Below are positions 1 to 6,381 of a stretch of DNA of 11,577 nt, piece after piece (position 1 is the first letter of the stretch; each line of letters starts with the position of its first letter). Where the stretch lies: the NCBI GenBank assembly GCA_045660565.1, contig JAZRDX010000123.1, forward strand, positions 1-11,577, given 5' to 3'. The notes below the pieces were generated by a model, which saw nothing but the letters and a program-made list of their open reading frames with translations, was not told the DNA's origin and searched no databases. The DNA comes from SIG673 sp045660565. Its GTDB lineage: Bacteria > Bacillota > Clostridia > Oscillospirales > CAG-272. The translations under genes and the position numbers were made by a program.

Positions 1-40
1 CAGCTTCGCTGACAGCTCCCTCCCAGAGGGAGCCTTTCAC
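1..40. repeat. End of a dispersed hairpin repeat, cut by the window edge
   Basis: The sequence opens with a GCTCCCTC / GAGGGAGC stem (15-22 with 26-33, loop 23-25), preceded by a small CAGC-ttc-GCTG hairpin at 1-11. Read on the minus strand it resembles the GGCTCCCTC...GGGAGGGAGCTGTCAGC elements scattered through intergenic regions of many gut Clostridia. That family resemblance is from memory. The hairpins are seen directly. The left part of the element lies outside the window, so its full length is unknown. Confidence 0.55.
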
Positions 41-42
41 AC

Positions 43-124
43 AAAAAGATTTACACTTATCTTTTTATCTGCTTTCTACTCATCGGCTATAGCCTCTTTT
101 GAACCACGCGACTATCGCGTGGTT
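43..124. terminator. Two terminator-like hairpins
   Basis: An 8-bp perfect inverted repeat, AAAAAGAT / ATCTTTTT (43-50 with 59-66), is followed by a GC-rich 9-bp stem, AACCACGCG / CGCGTGGTT (102-110 with 116-124, loop ACTAT). The second stem is followed on the plus strand by TTCGTTT, so it would best stop rightward transcription entering from outside the window. It could also act as a back-up for the leftward operon. No gene is visible in 1-177. Confidence 0.5.
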
Positions 125-134
125 TTCGTTTACA

Positions 135-168
135 CAAAAAACGCTCCGACCAAAAACGTCGAAGCGTT
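135..168 (-). terminator. Intrinsic terminator of the protease operon
   Basis: On the minus strand an 11-bp stem (140-150 with 158-168, one G-U wobble, 7-nt loop) is followed by a run of six T (134-139 complement) just 10 bases past the CPBP protease stop codon. It is a standard intrinsic terminator. The plus strand also has ATTTTT after the stem, so it may work in both directions. Confidence 0.85.
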
Positions 169-177
169 ATTTTTAGT

Positions 178-1434
178 TTAAACAACTACGTTAAACACAC
201 CGTAATTGAAAAAAGAAATCATAAATATACTGATACCCAGAAGGACGAGCAATACAATCATAACGGGGTGCTTAAAGAACGTGGAAAGCTTCTCTTTTTC
301 CGTCAAAAAGCTATCTCCTTTAGGTAAAACAAACTCGCTTTTGTTTCTCTTTTTTTCGTAAATCAGCATTATTACCGAGACAATAGCAAGTGCGTAAGCA
401 AGCATATTCAGTATTCCCGAAACCATAATCACTGCGGCAGGTCCGTCAAAAGCTATACTCGGATCGGCAAGGGTTTCGTTGTAATTTGTGAAATACAGGA
501 AAAACGTCATTATAAAGGAATACAGATTTACGGTAACGTGCGCTATGATCGAAGGAATTATCGAGCCCGCCTTAACGTCAATATATCCGAAAAGTATTCC
601 GAGTGCCGCCGCGAAAAACATCTGCTGATGGTTCTGATGAACAAGCCCGAAAAGTATTCCGCTGACTATTATCGCGTGCCAGCAGCCGTATTTTAAATGG
701 TGGGTAAGAAACACTCCTCTGAAAAGCAGCTCTTCAAAAAGCGGTGCACCTATTACTACCGTGAAAAAATACAGAATAAGCGATCCGGGGGTATTCGGAA
801 TAGGCTGCGAAAGGTCGTTCACGTTAACCCCAAACATCTGAACGTAGGCGAAAAATATATTACTTACAACTGATACCGCATAGGTAAGACCAAGACCTAT
901 AACACACCATTTGAATATATAAAACTTCGACGCCTGCGGCTTTCTGAAGAAGGTATGCGTTTTATGCTTACAGCCAATGTTGGCAAGTATAATAAGCGCG
1001 GGGTATACTAAAAGATACTGAAGAAGCGTTACCACCGTTTCAAGCACACCGCCGCTGAGCGACGTCTGAAAGCACAGAACGAAAAAATTTGTGAGAAACA
1101 GATATAAGATAAGGATTGCCGCTATAAAACGCGAGCTTCTGCCGAGGCTTTTTTTCGCTTCGCTTCGCGCAAAGTTCCACTCGTATCCGCGTCTGTAATA
1201 ATATGCTATCGGGGCTTCGTTTTCAAGCTGACTCGCGCCTTTAAAGACACCCGGGTGCTTCTTTACCGTCTCCCCGAATACACTTTCATCGTCTCTGTAC
1301 GGATTATATCCTTTTTCAACGGTAACCGACGGGGTTAAATACCACGGCTTTTTCTTTTCTTCGGAAAAACGTTCTTCCGTCTCTTTATTATCAAATTCGT
1401 CGCGGTTGTCTCCGCCACCGAAATTATTATCCAT
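178..1434 (-). CDS. CPBP (CAAX/Abi) family intramembrane metalloprotease
   Basis: This is a 418-residue polytopic membrane protein of the CPBP (Abi, PF02517) family: glutamate/histidine intramembrane proteases related to the CAAX prenyl endopeptidase Rce1. All three signature motifs are present: EELLFRG (residues 234-240), FxxxH (F262-H266) and HxxxN (H299-N303). Together they form the metal-binding catalytic site within the membrane. About eight hydrophobic segments start near residue 102. The first ~100 residues are hydrophilic and charged, and a last membrane segment (390-410) follows a charged loop, so the protein is longer than the ~250-residue core family. The ATG is supported by GGAAAGGAGTGCT directly upstream. 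It is the last gene of a leftward set behind DUF6323 and DUF6179, 89 bases after the latter. Substrate unknown. Bacterial homologues act in peptide or bacteriocin maturation, immunity, or membrane protein turnover, and nothing here discriminates between these. Confidence 0.88.
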   Translation of the reverse strand: MDNNFGGGDNRDEFDNKETEERFSEEKKKPWYLTPSVTVEKGYNPYRDDESVFGETVKKHPGVFKGASQLENEAPIAYYYRRGYEWNFARSEAKKSLGRSSRFIAAILILYLFLTNFFVLCFQTSLSGGVLETVVTLLQYLLVYPALIILANIGCKHKTHTFFRKPQASKFYIFKWCVIGLGLTYAVSVVSNIFFAYVQMFGVNVNDLSQPIPNTPGSLILYFFTVVIGAPLFEELLFRGVFLTHHLKYGCWHAIIVSGILFGLVHQNHQQMFFAAALGILFGYIDVKAGSIIPSIIAHVTVNLYSFIMTFFLYFTNYNETLADPSIAFDGPAAVIMVSGILNMLAYALAIVSVIMLIYEKKRNKSEFVLPKGDSFLTEKEKLSTFFKHPVMIVLLVLLGISIFMISFFNYGVFNVVV

Positions 1435-1477
1435 AGCACTCCTTTCCGATTCTATACAGCTTCACCTTTTACTAAGC

Positions 1478-1504
1478 AAACCGCCGTCGTACAGACAGCG
1501 GTTT
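1478..1504. other. Hairpin in the DUF6179-protease gap
   Basis: AAACCGC-c-GTC pairs with GAC-a-GCGGTTT around a 5-nt loop. Only weak T-runs follow on either strand. It could be a leaky terminator or a processing site that lowers expression of the distal protease gene relative to the DUF6323/DUF6179 pair. A weak minus-strand promoter-like sequence (TTGCTT, 17 bp, TATAGA, -10 at 1451-1456) sits just downstream, but its start point would leave almost no leader. Confidence 0.4.
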
Positions 1505-1523
1505 TAATAAAGCGGACAAAGAT

Positions 1524-2516
1524 TTATTTGGTTTCGTGCGCCGTTTTGGGAAGATACGCAACAAGAGTTCTTAAATTCTTTCTCTTTACAGCGTGAATTA
1601 TATCGGGCAGCTTACTCTCAAACACCTTTTTATGGTAATCACCGTTTTCGTTGGGAAGGCGACTGAATGCCGCGGTCAAAACGGTCTTTATCTCGTCGGG
1701 GTTAAACTCGTCGAGAAGCTCCTCCGCGGTGTTTACGTCATCCTCACTGAGCAGAACGTGAGAAACGTTCGGCATAAGGAACTGGCAGATAACCGCGCAG
1801 ATAAGTATCGGAACGTAAAGGTTTCCGACGTCGCTCTCCATATCGTTTGCGCGCATTACCTCAAACGCTATAACCGCCTTTACCTCCTCGCTGTCGTAGG
1901 AGCGGCAGAACTTGTTTTCGATAAGCATATTGGTAAGATATTTTTTTATTCTTACTATTCCGCTTCCTCTCGGAGCAAGTGCGGTTTTATATCTCGGAAC
2001 AACCGGGTTTCTGTGCGCCCCGAATCGAACGTTATAGGCTTTTGTAAAGGCTCTTATATCCTCGTCAAGCGCTCTGTTGTATATATCGGTACCGCCGGGA
2101 AGTCTGTTCTTTTTGTTGTTAAAGAGAATAGCCGTACAGTCAGCCATAACCCTCTTAAGCGCGGCTCCGCCGGCGTCAAAAAGGTAGTTTACCGTTTTAC
2201 CGTTAAGCTCGTCAAACGCTTTCTTAGGATCTTTAAGAGAAATAAGGTACGCGTCTACGTTATAAAGCAGCGAGGACATAAGCTCGTTCGCCTTATCGTT
2301 CGAAACCGACGTACTTTTTCCCTCGGTGTATTCGTCTATAACTCCCGCAAGACCGTTAAATATTTTTGCCTTTAACGCTTCTTCCTCCTCGGCGGTTATA
2401 ATACCCACCTTTTCCGCTTCTCTGAGAAGCGAAAGAGTATACTCGGAGTAATTAAGTCTTGCTCCGTCTATTCTTTTCTCGGCACCCTCGCCGTATATTC
2501 TGAGCTCACTGTTCAC
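1524..2516 (-). CDS. DUF6179 family protein, function unknown
   Basis: This predicted soluble protein of 330 residues resembles the DUF6179 family, which in Firmicutes is usually encoded next to a DUF6323 gene, as here. The recognisable stretch is the EYTEGKSTSV segment followed by a helical region (SSLLYNVDAYLISLKDP). The rest is mostly charged helices and has no catalytic motif I know. An upstream in-frame GTG at 2561 would give 345 residues but has no ribosome binding site. The GTG at 2516 is preceded by GGGAGGATTTTCAG, an excellent Shine-Dalgarno with 8-nt spacing, so I chose it; the protein then begins MNSELRIYGEG. The gene follows DUF6323 by 62 bases and is probably cotranscribed with it. 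A charged near-C-terminal KRKNLRTLVAYLP segment (about residues 312-324) could be a binding surface, but that is a guess. Family assignment is from remembered sequence pattern. Confidence 0.75.
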   Translation of the reverse strand: MNSELRIYGEGAEKRIDGARLNYSEYTLSLLREAEKVGIITAEEEEALKAKIFNGLAGVIDEYTEGKSTSVSNDKANELMSSLLYNVDAYLISLKDPKKAFDELNGKTVNYLFDAGGAALKRVMADCTAILFNNKKNRLPGGTDIYNRALDEDIRAFTKAYNVRFGAHRNPVVPRYKTALAPRGSGIVRIKKYLTNMLIENKFCRSYDSEEVKAVIAFEVMRANDMESDVGNLYVPILICAVICQFLMPNVSHVLLSEDDVNTAEELLDEFNPDEIKTVLTAAFSRLPNENGDYHKKVFESKLPDIIHAVKRKNLRTLVAYLPKTAHETK

Positions 2517-2530
2517 CTGAAAATCCTCCC
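2514..2530 (-). promoter_or_regulatory. Ribosome binding site deciding the DUF6179 start
   Basis: On the minus strand GGGAGGA is followed by TTTTCAG and GTG. The longer reading frame from GTG 2561 has only AAAAAATGATCG-type sequence upstream. The site therefore supports the shorter protein. Confidence 0.75.
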
Positions 2531-2578
2531 CTGAATAGCCTCGGTTATTTACAGACCGCACGCGCGGACGATCATTTT

Positions 2579-3067
2579 TTACTTATTGTTGTAATCTTCG
2601 TCTTGAACGACACCCTGAGAGACATAACCGTTTTTCCCTCTTATAAATGCGTCAAGCGCTACACTGTCATAAATTTTTGAGACGTCTCCGCCCGCTTCGT
2701 ATTCAAACAGATATTTTAAAAACTCCAAAGCCTCGTCGTCGCTCACCCTGTCGTCGGTTTCGGTTTTTATCATATAAAAACATTCGAGAAGCCCCTCGAC
2801 TGTCTCTCTGAAGTTAACCTGACTGACGTATCCGCTGTCGCAGAATTCCTCTATTATTCTTTGCGTTGCGCCAAGCCCGACCTCGATTCGCTCGTTTTCC
2901 TTAAGCGACTCGTACCTACATTCCGCTATATCAACGCAGTCCTTCTCCGAAAGGGTTATACCGTACTCTGCGGTTTTTTCTCCGAGAAGCATCAGCTCCT
3001 TTGCGACGTAACGTTTTTCAATTTCGGAAATACCGCCGCTTTGAAACACCGCTAAATAATTCGGCAT
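2579..3067 (-). CDS. DUF6323 family protein, function unknown
   Basis: This 162-residue acidic, largely helical cytoplasmic protein matches the remembered pattern of DUF6323. It has an N-terminal short helix (MPNYLAVFQSG), then YGITLSEKDC, a R-Y-ESLKENERIEVG stretch, FCDSGYVSQVNFRETVEGL, and DDRVSDDEALEFLKYLFE near residues 105-122. No enzymatic motif, signal peptide or membrane segment is visible. The ATG is the only sensible start because homologues begin at the same distance from the YGITL block. The ribosome binding site is poor (AAGGCTGGTG, about 9-14 bases upstream), so translation may be modest. It is the first gene of the leftward transcript starting near 3164, ahead of DUF6179 and the CPBP protease. 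The two DUF families co-occur in Clostridia, which suggests that they work together, but no function is established that I know of. Confidence 0.8.
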   Translation of the reverse strand: MPNYLAVFQSGGISEIEKRYVAKELMLLGEKTAEYGITLSEKDCVDIAECRYESLKENERIEVGLGATQRIIEEFCDSGYVSQVNFRETVEGLLECFYMIKTETDDRVSDDEALEFLKYLFEYEAGGDVSKIYDSVALDAFIRGKNGYVSQGVVQDEDYNNK

Positions 3068-3103
3068 ACTAACACCAGCCTTTTTAAAATTTTAAAAATA
3101 CTA

Positions 3104-3132
3104 TTGACAAAAAGCCAAACTTATGATAAAAT
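3104..3132 (+). promoter_or_regulatory. Sigma-A promoter for the thrS leader
   Basis: TTGACA (3104-3109), a 17-bp spacer and TAAAAT (3127-3132), with an A/T-rich upstream stretch. The expected start is near 3139, about 100 bases before the first T-box stem. No better rightward promoter is visible nearer to the leader. Confidence 0.65.
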
Positions 3133-3170
3133 AAATTTGCTTAAACGGTTCAGTATCATATATATATTTA

Positions 3171-3199
3171 ATTATACAACTTTTTGGCAAAAAAGTCAA
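3171..3199 (-). promoter_or_regulatory. Sigma-A promoter of the DUF6323-DUF6179 operon
   Basis: On the minus strand TTGACT (3194-3199) is followed by exactly 17 bp and a perfect TATAAT (3171-3176). The expected start is near 3164, giving a leader of about 97 nt before the DUF6323 ATG. It faces the thrS promoter, so the first ~25 nt of the two transcripts would overlap. Confidence 0.85.
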
Positions 3200-3239
3200 C
3201 ACTTTAACACAAATTCAATATATGTTTACAACCGCGAAA

Positions 3240-3435
3240 GCATAAACGGACACGTCCTTTACGGGCGGCTCAACAGAGAACGGACGCATTAGCTGGAAGC
3301 GTCCCGAGCACAAAGTAAACGGATACCGCCGATTTATTGAAACCAAATAAAATTAAGTTAAACATCGGGTGGAACCGTGTGAAGGCGCCGTCTTTGCACC
3401 CCGTACTTTCGTACAGCGGGGCAGAGGCGTTTTTT
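3240..3435 (+). promoter_or_regulatory. T-box riboswitch (threonine) controlling thrS
   Basis: T-box leaders bind uncharged tRNA and let transcription continue when the cognate amino acid is scarce. The T-box core GGGTGGAACCGTG lies at 3367-3379. Antiterminator: GGG (3367-3369) pairs with CCC (3400-3402), UGGAACC (3370-3376) forms the tRNA-acceptor bulge, and 3377-3384 pairs with 3392-3399 (8 bp, two G-U). Upstream, stem I is recognisable: a CAACAGAGAA AG-bulge strand (3271-3280) and a GGACGC/GCGTCC hairpin (3282-3287 with 3299-3304) whose loop holds GCTGGAA. GCTC/GAGC (3268-3271 with 3306-3309) and TTTAC/GTAAA (3258-3262 with 3315-3319) continue the stem. A small stem III is at 3333-3351. 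The bulge UGGA predicts a tRNA discriminator U. Threonine specificity is inferred from thrS; candidate specifier codons are ACA (3310-3312) and ACC (3325-3327), and I could not settle which is used. Confidence 0.9.
3389..3435 (+). terminator. T-box regulated terminator
   Basis: CGTCTTTG (3389-3396) pairs with CAGAGGCG (3422-3429), and CCCCG (3399-3403) with CGGGG (3417-3421), over an inner GTAC/GTAC. Six T follow (3430-3435). Its 5' arm overlaps the 3' arm of the antiterminator (3392-3402), so the two folds exclude each other. This is the expected T-box switch. Confidence 0.9.
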
Positions 3436-3485
3436 ATTGCGGTAAACAAAACTCCACCGTCTCGGAATATAAAGCTGTGCGCGTT

Positions 3486-3557
3486 CCGTTTCCTAAAAAA
3501 CTCTTTCAGCTCCAAGCATCACGTTCGGAGCGACCTTGACGCATAAAACGGAAACGG
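3486..3557 (+). other. Nested hairpin between the T-box terminator and thrS
   Basis: CCGTTTCC (3486-3493) is perfectly complementary to GGAAACGG (3550-3557). Inside it GCTCC (3509-3513) pairs with GGAGC (3527-3531). No T-run follows, so it is not a terminator. It sits in the ~180-nt leader that remains after antitermination and before the ribosome site AAAGGAG (3595-3601). Possible roles are mRNA stability or processing. The role is unknown. Confidence 0.45.
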
Positions 3558-3612
3558 CTTCAAAACACAAAATACGGTTAAAACAAAAATCTTTAAAGGA
3601 GATTAAAACGAA

Positions 3613-5496
3613 ATGACAGCATACGAATATTTAAAAGAACAAGGACTGATGAACAAAAACGTTATTGCCGCCGAGCGGGGCGGCGAGGCAATAGAGCTTA
3701 CCGCGGCTCTTGCCGAAAACGCAAAGGTAGCGCCGCTCACCTTTGACGACGCAGAGGGAAAAAAGGTATTCTGGCACACCGCGTCTCATATTCTCGCTCA
3801 GGCGGTTAAAAATCTTTACCCCGACGCAAAGCTTACGATAGGTCCCTCCACCGACAGAGGCTTCTACTACGACATAGATCGCGAAAAGCCGTTCACTCCC
3901 GACGAGATTTCGGTAATCGAGGCGGAAATGGCTAAGATAGTAAAGGCAGATCTTAAACTTGAACGCTTTGAGCTTCCGAGAGACGAGGCTAAAAAGCTTA
4001 TGGAAGAAAAGGGTGAGCCTTATAAGCTTCTTCTTATCGACCGTATTCCCGAGGGGGAGAAAATCTCCTTCTACAAGCAGGGTGAATTTGTTGACCTCTG
4101 CGCAGGACCGCATCTTTTCTCTACCGGCGCGGTAAAGGCATTCAAAATCCTTCAGATTACCGGCGCATATTGGGAAGGTGATTCAAAGAACAAGGTTCTT
4201 CAGAGAATATACGGCGTTGCGTTCCCGAAAAAGGAACAGCTTACCGCACACCTTGAACAGCTTGAGGAAGCTAAAAAGCGCGACCACAACAAGCTCGGCC
4301 GTGAGCTTGAGCTTTTCACCACCGTTGACGTAATAGGTCAGGGACTTCCCATTCTTCTTCCGAAGGGCGCGAAGATTATACAGCTTCTCCAGAGATTCGT
4401 TGAGGACGAGGAGGCAAAGAGAGGCTGGCAGCTCACAAAGACTCCTTATATGGCTAAGCGCGAGCTTTACAAGCTTTCCGGACACTGGGATCACTATCTC
4501 GACGGAATGTTCGTTCTCGGAGATCCGAACGACGAGACAAAGGAGTGCTTTGCTCTCCGTCCTATGACCTGCCCCTTCCAGTATCAGGCTTATCTTAACC
4601 GCAAGCGCTCCTACCGCGACCTGCCTTTAAGATACAACGAGACGTCTACGCTTTTCCGTAACGAGGACAGCGGAGAGATGCACGGTCTCATAAGAGTACG
4701 TCAGTTCACCATTTCCGAAGGACACCTTATGTGTCTGCCCTCTCAGCTTGAGCAGGAGTTCAAGAGCTGTCTTGAGCTTGCTATCTATATGCTTAAAACT
4801 CTCGGTCTTTACGAGGACGTTTCCTACCGTTTCTCGCAGTGGGATCCCGCAAACAGAGAAAAGTATATAGGCACCGACGAGCAGTGGAACGAGGCTCAGG
4901 GCACTATGGAAAAGATCCTTAACCACCTCGAAATCCCCTACAAAGTAGGCGTTGGCGAGGCAGCGTTCTACGGCCCTAAGCTTGACATTCAGATAAGAAA
5001 CGTTCACGGCAAAGAGGACACTCTTATAACAATTCAGATAGACCAGCTTCTTGCTGAAAAATTCGGTATGGAATACACCGATACCGACGGTCAGCAGAAG
5101 AACCCCTATATCATTCACAGAACCAGCATAGGCTGCTACGAGCGTACCCTTGCTCTGCTTATCGAAAAATACGCAGGCGCGTTCCCGCTCTGGCTCGCTC
5201 CCACGCAGATAACCGTTCTTCCCGTTTCCAACACCTACGACGATTATGCGTACGAGGTAGTCGCAAGATTAGAAAAGGCGGGACTGCGCGTAGAGCTTGA
5301 CAACAGAAATGAAAAGATAGGCTACCGTATCCGCGAGGCGAAATTCTCTAAGGTTCCTTATATGCTTATACTCGGCGAAAAGGAAGCAACGAGCGGCACC
5401 GTAACAACCCGTAACCGTAAGGACGAGGCTGAAACGCTTACCGTTGACGAATTTATCGCCAAGGCAGTTAAGGAAGTTGAAGAAAAGGCACGATAA
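3613..5496 (+). CDS. thrS: Threonyl-tRNA synthetase
   Basis: This class II synthetase charges tRNA-Thr with threonine and clears mischarged seryl-tRNA. It has 627 residues. Editing domain: HTASH (H55, H59) and the VDLCAGPH block (C163, H167). Catalytic core from about residue 240: zinc ligands C320 (in RPMTCP), H371 (SEGH) and H502 (IHRTSIG), with a motif 2 arginine at R349 and a motif 3 arginine at R511. The anticodon-binding domain starts after PLWLAPTQ (526-533). The N-terminal TGS domain is short: the first editing histidine is at 55 rather than 73 as in E. coli, so the first strands of TGS are missing. The ATG follows AAAGGAG with 11-nt spacing. The core reads RVRQFTISEGH, a variant of the usual RVRGFTQDDAH. 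It is the first gene of the rightward cluster, controlled by the T-box upstream, with the HAD phosphatase gene 12 bases downstream. Confidence 0.98.
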   Translation: MTAYEYLKEQGLMNKNVIAAERGGEAIELTAALAENAKVAPLTFDDAEGKKVFWHTASHILAQAVKNLYPDAKLTIGPSTDRGFYYDIDREKPFTPDEISVIEAEMAKIVKADLKLERFELPRDEAKKLMEEKGEPYKLLLIDRIPEGEKISFYKQGEFVDLCAGPHLFSTGAVKAFKILQITGAYWEGDSKNKVLQRIYGVAFPKKEQLTAHLEQLEEAKKRDHNKLGRELELFTTVDVIGQGLPILLPKGAKIIQLLQRFVEDEEAKRGWQLTKTPYMAKRELYKLSGHWDHYLDGMFVLGDPNDETKECFALRPMTCPFQYQAYLNRKRSYRDLPLRYNETSTLFRNEDSGEMHGLIRVRQFTISEGHLMCLPSQLEQEFKSCLELAIYMLKTLGLYEDVSYRFSQWDPANREKYIGTDEQWNEAQGTMEKILNHLEIPYKVGVGEAAFYGPKLDIQIRNVHGKEDTLITIQIDQLLAEKFGMEYTDTDGQQKNPYIIHRTSIGCYERTLALLIEKYAGAFPLWLAPTQITVLPVSNTYDDYAYEVVARLEKAGLRVELDNRNEKIGYRIREAKFSKVPYMLILGEKEATSGTVTTRNRKDEAETLTVDEFIAKAVKEVEEKAR

Positions 5497-5508
5497 AAGG
5501 TAAATACA

Positions 5509-6306
5509 ATGATAAGCAAAAAAGACCTTGAATATTTACAGTCAAAAAAAGCGTTTATTTCCGATATGGACGGTGTTATCTATCACGGAAATATGCTGCT
5601 TCCCGGTGTACACGAATTTGTGGACTGGCTTCACGAAAACAACAAGGACTATCTATTTCTTACAAACAGCTCGGAGCGTTCACCGAGAGAGCTTGCACTC
5701 AAGCTCTCCCGTCTCGGGCTTGAAATTGATCCGTCTCACTTCTACACCAGCGCGCTTTCGACGGCTATGTTTTTAAAGCAGCAGTGTCCGGGCGGCAGCG
5801 CATACGTTATCGGTGAGCCGGGGCTTGTAAACGCCCTTTACGAGGACGGCTTCTCTATGAACGACTACAACCCCGACTACGTTGTTTTCGGCGAAACCCA
5901 TTCACTGAACTACGAGAAAATCCAGCTTGCGGTAAAGCTTATTATGAACGGCGCGAAGCTTATCGGAACAAACTCCGATATAACCGGTCCTATTGAAGGC
6001 GGTATTGCCCCCGCATGCCGCTCGCTCATCTCCCCTATCGAAATGGCGACCGGTAAAAATGCTTATTTTGTCGGAAAACCGAATCCTCTTATGATGAGAC
6101 ACGCACTCAAGAAGCTCGGCGCCGCCCGTGCCGATTCGGTAATTATCGGCGACAGAATGGACACCGATATTATAGCGGGTATTGAAAGTGAGCTTGATAC
6201 TATTCTCGTGCTTTCCGGAGTTACCTCAAAAGCAGACGTTGAAAACTACCCTTACCGTCCCACCTTTATTTTAAACGGTGTAGGCGACATCTGTAAGGAA
6301 ATTTAA
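5509..6306 (+). CDS. HAD-IIA family phosphatase (NagD/AraL-like)
   Basis: This cytoplasmic hydrolase of 265 residues belongs to the haloacid dehalogenase superfamily, subfamily IIA (NagD, AraL, phosphoglycolate and p-nitrophenyl phosphatases). Motif I is SDMDGVIYHG, with nucleophile D19 and acid/base D21. Motif II is LTNSS (T52-S54). Motif III is GKPNP (K190). Motif IV is GDRMDTD (D215, D218/D220, Mg2+ binding). The long insert between motifs II and III is the C2-type cap expected of this subfamily. The natural substrate is probably a small phosphorylated metabolite, but which one cannot be told. The start ATG is preceded only by a modest AAAAGG, and the gene begins 12 bases after the thrS stop, so it is probably cotranscribed and rises with thrS when threonyl-tRNA is short. 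No obvious functional link with ThrRS is known to me. Confidence 0.92.
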   Translation: MISKKDLEYLQSKKAFISDMDGVIYHGNMLLPGVHEFVDWLHENNKDYLFLTNSSERSPRELALKLSRLGLEIDPSHFYTSALSTAMFLKQQCPGGSAYVIGEPGLVNALYEDGFSMNDYNPDYVVFGETHSLNYEKIQLAVKLIMNGAKLIGTNSDITGPIEGGIAPACRSLISPIEMATGKNAYFVGKPNPLMMRHALKKLGAARADSVIIGDRMDTDIIAGIESELDTILVLSGVTSKADVENYPYRPTFILNGVGDICKEI

Positions 6307-6381
6307 ATTTCAAAAGACTTTTTACAAATAGCTCAATACGTTTTCGGAACGTAAAAATTATTATGAAAAGGAAAAATCACT

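Noticed and set aside
1451..1479. Separate promoter for the CPBP protease (TTGCTT, 17 bp, TATAGA)
   Set aside because: Only about seven of twelve bases match and the start would fall within the ribosome site. Read-through from DUF6179 is more likely.
1593..2375. Plus-strand frame of 260 codons opposite DUF6179
   Set aside because: It is a shadow of the DUF6179 gene, with no start signal and no domain pattern, while the minus strand carries the recognised family.
3104..3546. Short plus- and minus-strand frames in the thrS leader
   Set aside because: They overlap the T-box stems and terminator and have no ribosome sites. The structured RNA explains the region. A leader peptide was considered and not found.
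6337..6353. Hairpin in the HAD-moxR gap as a terminator
   Set aside because: The stem is only 6 bp and is followed by A-rich, not T-rich, sequence in the rightward direction.
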